From: Phoma sp. XZ068 | Taxonomy: Eukaryota > Ascomycota > Dothideomycetes > Pleosporales > Didymellaceae | DNA length: 64,000 nt | Assembly: GCA_004835665.1 (NCBI GenBank) | Contig: RBKR01000003.1 | Location: 1,240,001-1,304,000 of the forward strand | Reading direction: 5' to 3' | Shown: one piece after another, positions 1-9,553 of the stretch | Position numbering within the stretch: position 1 is the stretch's first letter | How the letters are laid out: every line of letters begins with the position of its first letter | Translations under genes and position numbers: made by a program | The notes under the pieces: generated by a model | Told to the model about the DNA's origin: nothing | The model's input: the letters and a program-made list of their open reading frames with translations, nothing else | Databases searched by the model: none

Positions 1-469
1 CCCAATCTGGTATCACGATCTCGACATGCCGAGACCTCAAGCTGGAGGAGTCGCCAATTGAACCTCGATTTGGTGATGGAAAATCGGAGAGGCTGGGGTG
101 CCGACTCGATTCGATAGTCGAAGAACGAGAAGAGCTAAGTCCAATAGAAGTACCAGGGCTTTCAGGTGCTACAGAGAGATCATAATCTGGCACGACAATG
201 GGAACGTGCTTTGACCGCGATCGATGCGACGAAGCGCAACTCTCAACAGGAGACGGCAAGTCAGACTGGCTAGGCTTCCTGACCGAATGGGTCCACCGGT
301 AAGAACGGATAAGGGAACCTGCAGTAGACTCGTGGGAGCTCCGTCTCTGAGTAGACAAGACTCGTTTGAGTTTTAGCGCTTTGGGCTTCTTCCAAAAAGA
401 AGGAAGTTCGTCCAGAGGCTCGGTACTGGCACCTGCGGAGAAAGCGAAAACACCTAGTGGGACGGCCAT
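1..469 (-). CDS. Partial Ser-rich hypothetical protein, C-terminal part beyond the window edge
   Basis: This frame is open without a stop from an ATG at 469 to base 1, giving about 156 codons, and it runs off the left edge. The start has a purine at -3 and G at +4. An in-frame TGA lies further upstream with no other ATG after it, so 469 is the natural start. The protein is rich in Ser, Arg and Pro. A short apolar N-terminus (MAVPLGVFAFSAGA) is followed by a basic stretch (FWKKPKALKLKR) and a Ser-rich linker. A motif appears twice: HVPIVVPDYD near 10 kDa and HVEIVIPDW at the edge. I do not recognise a family. It could be a secreted or tail-anchored protein or a nuclear low-complexity protein, since the missing C-terminus would carry any domain. 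Confidence 0.6.
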   Translation of the reverse strand, partial: MAVPLGVFAFSAGASTEPLDELPSFWKKPKALKLKRVLSTQRRSSHESTAGSLIRSYRWTHSVRKPSQSDLPSPVESCASSHRSRSKHVPIVVPDYDLSVAPESPGTSIGLSSSRSSTIESSRHPSLSDFPSPNRGSIGDSSSLRSRHVEIVIPDW

Positions 470-2082
470 TGTCAGTGATGGGTCTAGTGAAGTAACCAAA
501 AGTCGAAAATTGACATGGAGGATGCAGAAAAACACAGAAAGAGGAGAGTGCCCTGGCCTTCAAGTACCTCAGACGTCGCCAGCTGCAGCAAATCTCTATT
601 GCAGGCCTTGCCGCAAGGTGGTTGACCACTAACAAACCGACGTGCAGCAAGCTTCAAAGCCATGTTCGCAGATTCGGAAATGACACACGTCTGCTGTGCA
701 ACTCTCTGGTGGTGTACCAAGATGCAGCTCGCAGCACCAGGCGCCCTCGGGTGTCACAGAGGCTGGTGGATGGCAAGATCGATTCTCGCATTTCCCAATC
801 GTTCAAACAATATATAACTCAGCTGAAGGCCCGAGTTCGGTAAGACCTCCATGGCCGAAAAAAGGCACGTGTGGTAAGCCGCACGGAAGAAAGAAAGGTG
901 GTGGGGAGAAATTGAGGGGTTCTGAATGAGATCGCTGGCCTTACCTCAAGAACCTTGCCCTGCACAAGTAGCGGGCGGGGAAAAAGCGACAGCCGAACGG
1001 TCGACGCGGGCAGAAAGGAAGACGTGTTGCGAACTGGCGCTGTGGAGGCAGCACGCCTGGGCAGCGAGGGTGAGGTGAGCGCAGAGGCTTTGGAACCAGT
1101 CCAGATGCGGCAAGGAGGTCCTCGGCGTGAGCTGTTGTCCTTCAGGCCTGTCACTCCTTGCACCAAGATCCAGCTGAGAAGAGGAGGCTGAGATGTCGAC
1201 AAAACGTGCTCCAAGGTACCAAATGTATAACGGCAACGGTTGAGCAATATGGCAGTAAGCGGAGCAAGTGCAATGCGGGTCTTGATTTAGCCCTGCGTCA
1301 GTCTGCTGGTGTGCGCCGTCGCGTGGTCCAGCCTGCACTAAGATCAGCTCGTCGTATTCCCGTGTCCAGTAGACGTTACGCGACTGACAGTTTCCAAGGT
1401 TGATGATTGTGAAGGATGGCACACTCAAGGCGCTATTGGTTTGATGGAGTAAAACAATGAACTAGATGTGTTTTGTTTCTCTCCACTTGGGTTGACTTGA
1501 GCCTGTTTCCTTGGCGGGCGCAAAGCAACGCACGAGTCAGTGACGTGATTGCAGGGCGAGCAGTCCAATCTGCCTCGTACCTGCCTCGAGTTCGGTCACC
1601 GTCATCCGGCCTGCAGGTATTCGACAAGAGACATGGCGAATCAAGAGCTAGTAGGATGTACCCAAGCCCTATCAGCGTGTGGGAAATGGACAAGGACCCT
1701 CACACGACACGTGTGGGCAGTAACCCTGGACCGACGTCAAATCCTGCGTGTCAATGCCGCAAACTCAAATGAGTGCCTCGGAGAATAATTGACAGGGAAC
1801 TCGACAAGTATGCATTGAAACGAGCAGGGGTCATGATTCTTTCATTATGCAGAGCGTTTCAGCCCTACGAAGTAAATCGAGGCTACAAACATCTATCGAA
1901 TGGATGTCCAGGAACACTCCACCTCATTCGAGAAGCATGAGGTCCAGCTGTAGGAACCAACCCTCCCAGATAATAACCTAAGATTACAGCTAACAATCGA
2001 CGATGCCCAACATTTGTATCCACTTTATCTACCTTGAGTGCGTCATACAGCCCTCACCGTGCCCAGCGGTTGATCGAGGCGC
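470..2082. other. Intergenic region, no supported gene
   Basis: This is 1.6 kb between two minus-strand genes. The left part should hold the promoter of the partial gene. Several overlapping 60-160 codon ORFs occur on both strands, but none has recognisable protein composition or splice continuity. A CACGTG E-box core sits at 1708-1713. A sequence near 1221-1256 resembles one near 47792-47828 (see findings). Confidence 0.5.
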
Positions 2083-2760
2083 TTATGCGGCGGTGGTCTT
2101 CTCCTTGGGGAGAGGTGTGAATCGCAGGTAGGGCTTGACGATCCTGAAGTCAGGGAAGAGGGTCTTGGCCTCCTCGTTCTTGACACCAGGGTGAACAATG
2201 ACATCGTCACCAGGGACCCAGTTGATAGGGGTGGTGATCCTGTGCTTATCACCGGTCTGCAGGCTGTCGAGGACACGGAGGACCTCAGCAGTGTTGCGAC
2301 CAGTGGAGGCGGGGTAAGAGAGGATCAGACGAATGGTCTTCTTGGGGTCGATGATGAAGACGGAGCGGATGGTGAACGCAATACCCTTGGAGTCAACGTT
2401 GGTGGCATCCTGTTGGTCAATCATGTCGTAGGCAAGAGCGACCTTGCGCTCCTTGTCGCCAATGATGGGGAACTTGAGCTGAGAGCCGGAGATTTCGTCA
2501 ATGTCCTTGATCCAGCCCTCATGGCTGTCAATGGTGTTGGCAGAGAGGCCAATAAGCTTTGCGCCGCGCTTTGTGAACTCGGGCTCAAGCTTGGCGAAAG
2601 CACCAAGCTCGGTGGTGCAGACGGGTGTGTAGTCCTCGGGGTGGGAGAAGAGGATGACCCAGTTGTCGCCGATGAACTCGTGAAAGTCAATGGGACCCTG
2701 AGTGGTCTCGGCCTTGAAGTTGGGGGCAGTGCTACCCAGACGGAGAGTCTCGTTAGACAT
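2083..2760 (-). CDS. 1-Cys peroxiredoxin (Prx6/Prx1 type)
   Basis: This thiol peroxidase reduces hydrogen peroxide, organic peroxides and peroxynitrite through one peroxidatic cysteine. It has 225 aa in a single exon. The peroxidatic motif PxxxTxxC is present as PEDYTPVC with Cys48, and I see no other Cys in the protein, so it is a 1-Cys enzyme that must be re-reduced by an external thiol. The long C-terminal part (residues about 160-225, with NWVPGDDVIVHP) is the Prx6/Prx1-type dimerisation extension. The length fits the family. There is no obvious mitochondrial presequence, unlike yeast Prx1, so a cytosolic location is inferred. The ATG at 2760 is the only reasonable start. A 5'UTR intron upstream cannot be excluded. 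Confidence 0.95.
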   Translation of the reverse strand: MSNETLRLGSTAPNFKAETTQGPIDFHEFIGDNWVILFSHPEDYTPVCTTELGAFAKLEPEFTKRGAKLIGLSANTIDSHEGWIKDIDEISGSQLKFPIIGDKERKVALAYDMIDQQDATNVDSKGIAFTIRSVFIIDPKKTIRLILSYPASTGRNTAEVLRVLDSLQTGDKHRITTPINWVPGDDVIVHPGVKNEEAKTLFPDFRIVKPYLRFTPLPKEKTTAA

Positions 2761-4585
2761 TTTGTGATCTGTTCAGCCTCGTCAGCAATTGTTCAAACAT
2801 CGCAAACATGAGGGGTGGTGGGGTAGCGCGGGGTAATGGTTTGGAGCTCCAAAAGAGCTGGCAAGGGCGTTTCTTACAAAAAGTTTGAGGCTTGTCTTTG
2901 AAGACGGGTATCTGAAGTGCAATTATTGCGATGAAAGCAGTAAGTAGAGGTTGGAGGGGCAGCGAGGTGCTCTTACCCTTTTCTAAGTCCCCTCCACAAC
3001 GAAGCTCGAGGACCGAACGCAGCTAGCGGGCATTGCGCAATTCTCACGTGTTGGTCTTCCAAAACTTTTCTGCCATCGTACATCCCACGTCAAGTCGGTT
3101 TAGACCAATCCCACACTCCACAAAGGGGCGGTATCGGAGTGCCAATGAAATGCCCCTCAATGCCGCTCTGGGCAAGGACACGTCGAGCATACAGCACTTG
3201 CGCGATCTGAGCTATTGTGGTGTTTCCAGTATCCGCGAAAAGAATGGAATCCGTGTCATGTTCGTCCCCCTCTCTTCGGTTTGGTGTGAGTGGAGGTTTG
3301 CTACAAGAGAATACGGATGAGTGTGTACTTCTTTAGGTACTTGAACAAGGTGACCAACAAGGTGACCAACTTGCACCAGGAGCAACCACAATCACGCTCA
3401 TTCGATTGGCTGACAAGGCATCCGTGAGCCCAGAACCAAACGCCACTAAGAGGACGGCGATTGAGAACCCCAGACTTTGACAGCTCTAGCTGCCGTAAAT
3501 GGTACTGTGCGTAGTGAAGTACACCTGGGCATCCACATCTCATTTCAGCTGCTGGATGCCTTCATACCAAATGTGTCGCACCCGCTATCTCAACTGGGCT
3601 TCATTGCTAAGCATATGACTAGTGAGTTACAAGACCTAGAGCTAAGCGCTGACGCCATCAGACTTCTCTATCGAGGAGGTGTTCGCAAGCAGCCTTCAGC
3701 AGGGTTCACGGCAGTATCCGTAGCCAATAAACGCCGATCCCAACTTGCATTTGTACAAGGCTAACATGATGTAATACACAGCAGACCACAATAAGCTTAT
3801 GGAGAGACCTTCCAAAGTTTGAGCCTGCAAATGATGCACACCGATCGCAAGGACGTTGAAAGTCTTCAAGTGTCACAACAGACGCACGGCTGAGTTGGCT
3901 TCAAGGCTCGTAACATCATCCGGAGCTGCACGAGTAATGTTTTCGACCCTTGAGCTCAAAACTCAAGCTCGACTCATTAGCATCTGCTTTTGTTTGAGTC
4001 ACAAGCTCTTTCCATGCGCGCTTGGACACGGAAACAACGCGATTGCAGTGAATGGGCAGCATCTCCGCACTGTCTTCGGGGAGCTTGGCCCTTGTCCTAA
4101 CGCCGAAGGATCTCCAGGAACATGCAGCAAATCCCTATTCCTCGCGTATGGCGCACGCAAGCGGTGGGTAGCCACCGCCCTTTCGACGACAATCCTGCAG
4201 CAAGTCCACCGCGATGGAAAGTCTGATTCGACAGTAAGGCAAGAAGCTGTTGCTGCTCCTCCGCCCCAGGAGCTAAGCTTAGCCAGCCAATGTTATTCCC
4301 GACAACTATCGACCATATTTCCAGCGCCCCAGAATTCTATTGCAACCAGCAGTAAAAGCCGGGCAAAGCTTAAAATCTATTCGTTCGCTTAGTCAAACCT
4401 CGCTGACGGATGCCCAGCTACCCACACGTGTGGGCTTTACGCGCCGTTTGAGACTATGAAGCTCTGGACTTTTATATCATCATCGTCCCCAGCTCCCACT
4501 TTGTATTGATACCCCCCGGTTCCTTGACCATCAATCCTTGACCGAAGTTGCAAGAAGAGGAGCCATTAGGCGCTCAGAGCGCAAG
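2761..4585. other. Divergent promoter region of peroxiredoxin and MFS transporter
   Basis: This 1.8 kb lies between the starts of two divergent genes. ORFs such as the one ending at 4392 lack a recognisable product, and its first ATG is only at 3937. Near 3345-3375 there is a short direct repeat of AAGGTGACCAAC. A perfect 14-bp palindrome lies at 4421-4434, about 150 bp before the MFS start codon, with a T/A-rich TATA-like stretch near 4470-4477. Confidence 0.5.
4421..4434. promoter_or_regulatory. Perfect palindrome containing a CACGTG E-box
   Basis: CCCACACGTGTGGG is a perfect 14-bp palindrome centred on CACGTG, the core site of bHLH regulators. It lies about 150 bp upstream of the MFS transporter ATG. 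A role in regulating the transporter is inferred from position only. Confidence 0.45.
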
Positions 4586-6474
4586 ATGTCAGCCAGCCCA
4601 GAAGTCGAGCTGCCAAAAGATTCAGAGTTAGGAGTTGAGCAACCAATTCACAGCCCGGGAATAACGCCATTCACCGAGGTCGACTCCCGAAGATGTTCCA
4701 ACCCCGCTTTCAATAGCTCCAAAGATCTGGAGAATGAGAAATATGAGGAGCAAGAGGAGGATTTGACCGACAACGACCTTCCTGTCGGTTCAATAAACGA
4801 AGAAATTATTTGGAGGTACCTGACCTTCGAGACGGAACCTCCCCATCCGACAAGTTTACTTCCGTCAAAAACCCCGACGCGCGACCACGGACCACCTCCA
4901 GAGCCGCCAAACCTTGTGAAGTACACAAATCCATTCGATTGGTCTGAGAAAAGGAAAAACTTCACAATATGGGTCGCGTGTGCAATCACGGCTCTGACGG
5001 CGTATGCCGCAGGGTCGTACACGCCTGGAGTTGCGCAGATGTCGACTGAATGGGGCGTTAGCAATGTTGCCGTTCTCGCTGGCATCACAACTTTCACAAC
5101 CGGTATGTTGTCCGATGGAGAAAATAAGTCTGCATAGAAGCAGTAGCTGATGATTCATTTAGGATTTGGAGTCGCACCTATGGTCCTGGCTCCTTTCTCC
5201 GAGATCAACGGCCGTCGTCCAGTGTTCCTGGCTTCAGGCATCTTATTCGTCATCGCCCAACTGTGCACCGGCCTTACCCGTTCATACGCAGGCATGCTTG
5301 TTGTGCGCTTTCTTGTTGGAGTAGGTGGCTCTACATTCTCAACCATGGTTGGAGGTGTTGTATCTGACATCTACCACGCTGACGACCGCAATACGCCAAT
5401 GGCTTTATTTTCTGGAGCTGCGCTCTTCGGTACAGGTTGGGGTCCTCTGGTCTCTGGATTCATCGCCCAGAATCTATCGTGGAGATGGATATTCTACCTT
5501 CAAACAATCATGAGTGCCGTTATGGTTGCCTTCATCTGCGTTATCTTCAAGGAGACACGAGGTTCTGTACTCCTCTCAAAGAAAGCAAAAGCGCTCAACA
5601 AGTGGTACGATGCACGAGAAGCAGCGGGCTACTACGGCTTCAATGTTCCCGACCAGAAAGACCCCTCGGTCACGATATCGCAGCGCATACGCTGGAAAGT
5701 CAAGTCTGACGAAGAACGTGCCTCTCTCAAAACCATGATCGGCGTTTCCCTTTACCGACCATTCCACTTGCTCCTCACCGAGCCCGTCGTCTTCTGGTTC
5801 TCATTGTGGGTAGCTTTTTCTTGGGCTGTCCTCTACCTAACCCTCGCCGCTATCCCGCTCGTCTTCCAAAACAATCACGGCTTCTCGCTACAACAATCCA
5901 ACGCCGTCTTCTCCGCCATGTGCGTGGGCGCACTGATAGCAACCGCACTTTCCATCTCCCAAGAAAAGATTGCACGGAAACATGGCAAGCTCATCAACAG
6001 CCCTGAAGGACGACTATACTTTGCTTGCGTAGAGAGTGCTTGTATGCCAATTGGCCTATTCATGTTCGGCTGGACGAGCGCGCCCAGCATACATTGGATT
6101 GTACCCACGATCGCGGTTACCATTGCTACGATTGGAATCTTCACCATTTATCTCAGCGTTTTCAATTACCTAGCGGATACATACCATCGATACGCCAGTT
6201 CTGCACTTGCGGCGCAGTCTTTTTGTAGAAACATTCTCGGTATGTTAACACTCCTTCCTGATTACAGACTTTAAATAGCTGCTAATAGCACACAACAGGC
6301 GGTGTCTTTCCCCTCGTCACAACACAGATGTACAATAAGCTTGGGTACGGTCCGGCGAGCAGCTTATTGGGTGGTATCGGCACACTTCTGACTGTGGTGC
6401 CATGGATCCTAGTCTTCTATGGCCCAAGGATTAGGGCAAGGAGTAAATTTGCGAGCGAAATCATGAATACTTAA
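4586..6474 (+). CDS. MFS multidrug transporter, DHA1 (12-TM) type
   Basis: This is a proton-coupled plasma-membrane exporter of the major facilitator superfamily. Exons are 4586-5102, 5163-6239 and 6299-6474, with introns of 60 and 59 bp (GTATGT donors, TTTAG and AACAG acceptors). The start is the ATG at 4586; an in-frame TTG upstream is not used. A hydrophilic, acidic N-terminal tail of about 125 residues precedes TM1 (AITALTAYAAGSYTPG). The loop 2-3 motif A is SEINGRRPVFLAS. TM4 carries RFLVGVGGS and TM5 the GWGPLVSGF motif typical of antiporters, followed by WRWIFYLQ and an ETRG loop motif. About 12 membrane segments are visible, ending in WILVFYGPRIRARSKF. The substrate is unknown; polyamines and toxic drugs are usual for this group. 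Confidence 0.9.
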
Positions 6475-6655
6475 GGACAGAGATCATCCGACGTCATAAT
6501 AGAGGTAGAGCATTAAGACCAATAGATACCCAAACGATTCTGATAAGGTTCAAATAACTTCCATGCGCTTGTTTCACAATTATGTACATGCTTGTTTAAA
6601 CAGGGAGGAAGTGTATGCGCACATAATGCATAAGACTGCCATGTTACTCCAAAAC

Positions 6656-8521
6656 TCACGTTTCCTCCATCTGTATTTCATTACCAGCCCCTTCAGAGAC
6701 CTCATCCGCCTTCCTCGACGCTGATTGTGCATGCGTAGCACCGATCTCGACCATAATATTGCACACGCCATCCGCCCAAGTCGCGAACGCACGCTCGGTG
6801 AGGACGTGGTACCAGCTCTCCGCGCTGTCGATGACCTGCCATCCGGTCGGTCCGATAGTTTTAATGATGTATTTCGCACCAGATACTGAAACAGGCATCA
6901 ACGACTGGGGTTGCTGGTCATCCTTATCGGGCTGGAGAGCATTTGCGGCGGCAGCAAGGCCGCGTAGACTCTCGCTCGAGCCAGCCGACACGGCCTCTGA
7001 AGCTGATGTGCTTCGGGGTGTTTGCACTGATGGATGCAGGAGCTCGGCTCGGTGGATCATGGAGCTGACTTGTTCCATGAAGGCGTTGTAGTTGTAGAAT
7101 GTTAGATGCGCAGGGCGAGTCGTTGAGATGCGCTTTTCATCTAGCTTGATGCTTTTGGAGGCGCCCAGGGTATATGTGAGGAAGATATTGATGTGACTGA
7201 GGTGCGGTTCGGCGGCGTCGGTAAGGGATGGTGCAAAAGAAGCTGTTGGTTCCCCGAGAATAGTAGAAGTGGAGACAGGAGGTGCGTTCGTGCTGGACAA
7301 AGGCATCCGCGCGATTATCGTAGCCGACATGGAGGGCGAGGGCTGCTGGACAGCCTCCGAGCGCTGGAGTGTGGGGTCAAGTACCGTCTGGGAATGCTGC
7401 TCAACATCGTGCGCCAGCTTATCAGGCGAGGCTTGATGAATGGGAGGCTCGGAACTACCCTCTTTTTCTGACTTCTTCCCGCCCTTCCTTGTATCAATTG
7501 CGTACAGCCTCTGCCGCTCATTCGTTACCATCCTCCTCATCAACGGTGTAACAAGACTGATTATCTTATTCCCATCTCGTGGCCATATCAGCTTCTCTCC
7601 GCCGCCCTCCTTCTCTCCCAGCGCCGCAGCAGCTTCACTACTCTCCCTCTCGCCAGGTTTCTCGACGTGTTCACCAAAGAACTGATCGCCCACGTCATCC
7701 TCAGCTAAGAAGTTCCTCACGCAGTTGAACAAACGCAGCTTGACCATGTCAGTATCTCCCTTTCCACGGTTTCCGATGCAAGATTGACGCTCGGGGTGAG
7801 CAGGCGAAAGCATGTAGGCTTTTGCGAGGGCTTGCAGAGCGATGAAGTTCTCGGGCGTTATGTTGAGAGACATGAAGAGCTTTGACATGGGTGGGCGCGT
7901 GTACTTGCGTGTTGCATTGGAGGAGGTGCGGCGGAAGAGAGCGGCGGCTGAGTGGACACCTGCAGCGCGGGCATCGAGGAGGAGATTGTCACGAGATGGT
8001 GAAGGGCTAGTGTTGGAGGTTGGGGAGCGCATGGTGGTGTCTCTATCGCTGGCTTGGAGACTGGGGTCAGTGGAGGATATGTCGACACGGCGGCGTTTCA
8101 AGCTTGAGTACTCGCGGTCTTGCGATGGGCCTTCATTGGTATTAGGTGCGTCAGTCAGCGGGCTGGAGCCTCTCTTCCTCTTGCTCCTGCTCTGCGGATT
8201 CGCCACTGCCAGTGATGTCTCGTCAGGATTTCTGGCCACGGTTTCCTGGCCTGCAGCTGTCGTTGCAGCTTCCAAAAGCTCCGCCAGGTTGTGGTTCTCT
8301 TCGAACTCGGTGTGGTGATTATCTGTTCCTGGTTGGCGGGCGGCGTGTTCGGGGTACAAGGGCAGATGCTGGTCTTCAGTCGGATGCTTAATACCCATGA
8401 TGGGTGTGAGGCCATATTCTCCATCTTGAGGTGCATCGATCTGCGCGGCAACATTTGAGCTGTTGGTACCCGTGGACAGCTGGACGGTACGCGTTTGGTA
8501 GTATGGAGCGTTTGTCGCCAT
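6656..8521 (-). CDS. Conserved hypothetical protein with nuclear-localisation-like clusters
   Basis: This is a single 621-codon exon. The start chosen is the ATG at 8521; the frame extends three codons upstream only through a TTG. The N-terminal third is disordered, rich in Ser, Thr and Pro, with basic clusters SRSKRKRGSS and SLKRRRVD that look like nuclear localisation signals. The middle (about residues 190-280) is compact and looks conserved: RKYTRPPMSKLFMSLNITPENF, a helical ALQALAKAYML segment, then GNRGKGDTDMVKLRLFNCVRNFL. A second folded part near the C-terminus contains HLTFYNYNAFMEQVSSMIHR and GWQVIDSAESWYHVLTERAFATWADGV. The pattern resembles uncharacterised Pezizomycotina nuclear proteins. 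I cannot name a family or function. Confidence 0.75.
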   Translation of the reverse strand: MATNAPYYQTRTVQLSTGTNSSNVAAQIDAPQDGEYGLTPIMGIKHPTEDQHLPLYPEHAARQPGTDNHHTEFEENHNLAELLEAATTAAGQETVARNPDETSLAVANPQSRSKRKRGSSPLTDAPNTNEGPSQDREYSSLKRRRVDISSTDPSLQASDRDTTMRSPTSNTSPSPSRDNLLLDARAAGVHSAAALFRRTSSNATRKYTRPPMSKLFMSLNITPENFIALQALAKAYMLSPAHPERQSCIGNRGKGDTDMVKLRLFNCVRNFLAEDDVGDQFFGEHVEKPGERESSEAAAALGEKEGGGEKLIWPRDGNKIISLVTPLMRRMVTNERQRLYAIDTRKGGKKSEKEGSSEPPIHQASPDKLAHDVEQHSQTVLDPTLQRSEAVQQPSPSMSATIIARMPLSSTNAPPVSTSTILGEPTASFAPSLTDAAEPHLSHINIFLTYTLGASKSIKLDEKRISTTRPAHLTFYNYNAFMEQVSSMIHRAELLHPSVQTPRSTSASEAVSAGSSESLRGLAAAANALQPDKDDQQPQSLMPVSVSGAKYIIKTIGPTGWQVIDSAESWYHVLTERAFATWADGVCNIMVEIGATHAQSASRKADEVSEGAGNEIQMEET

Positions 8522-9553
8522 CGCTGCCAATCACCAGATGAGATCCAAGAGGTGCGGTCAAAGAGAAGGTACGGGTTTTCGTGGTTTAGCAGCTACACTG
8601 CAACACTACAACACTTCAGATGTAAGTACTTGATCAAAAACTCAAAAGTAACACAGTTAGGAAAGAGCGAATGGACTCGATGCAAGACATGCTTCTCGAG
8701 GAACACCGCTCTTTTGAACGCATGATCCCAGGAGTCGCGGTTTGATCAAATGCGGAAGCTTGGCTTGGTTTGTTCGATACAACAGAAAGTTTGATTTGCG
8801 ATGAAATGGTTTGACGGCAGACAGGAGATCTAAATATGTAGAGGCGTGTTGTTTGGAGGATGGTAATGTGTTTTCGCTACATGCAGGCGAAGTTTGCTTC
8901 GCTGGAAAGATGACAGTGACGTCTCAGCAGCGGTTTGCGCACCTGTTGTGGTGCTGGTTGCTTGCTGTGTCATGCTTGTTGTGTATGATTGACAAGCAAG
9001 AGACAGCGGCCGACCAGCGGCGGCGCGTTCGTTGGGGTTCGAAGGGATGGCGTTTGTGTTGTTTGCACTGTTGTGGTGCGCGGAGTTTGCACTGGCCGCT
9101 TACGTAACGAGGATGCCTTTGATCAACGATTGTTCCCAAAGCAAATGCGGAATAGCAATGTTAAACTATCAAGAGACCATGAAACGTCTCATTGCTAGGA
9201 AATGACAGCGTGCAAGAGCAAAATGCAAGAGCAATTTTGCTCTTGTTGAGATGTGCGAGATCGACCTGTTGGGTGGTCGTGCAAATACTCTCACATTCTG
9301 CATCGCCAAATCCGGCGAGTGTATTTGATATCGCAGTTATGATCACAGACATTAGACTTTGTTTGGACAGTATAGTACTTTTGAATTAAGAATAGTCCAC
9401 TCGAGCAATGTATTCGAGGACAGCTGCATCATACAAAAGTCTATGTGTGCAACATCTCATCCGATGGTATAGATACGTGGTAATCTCCCATGCGACGCCA
9501 GAAACCTATACGGTTCCCCCATGCCGAAACGCCAGGCCCAAAAGCACATCATT
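8522..9553. other. Intergenic region with a perfect inverted repeat
   Basis: About 1 kb between two minus-strand genes, containing the promoter of the 6656-8521 gene. I see no supported ORF. A perfect 12-bp inverted repeat (arms 9213-9224 and 9234-9245, 9-nt loop) is the only clear structure. Confidence 0.5.
9213..9245. repeat. Perfect 12-bp inverted repeat (hairpin)
   Basis: CAAGAGCAAAAT at 9213-9224 is followed by a 9-nt spacer and its exact reverse complement ATTTTGCTCTTG at 9234-9245. The spacer itself repeats CAAGAGCA, so part of the arm occurs three times. Confidence 0.8.

Noticed and set aside
3937..4392. 151-codon ORF upstream of the MFS gene
   Set aside because: No domain, no homologous pattern, and it fills the expected promoter of the transporter.
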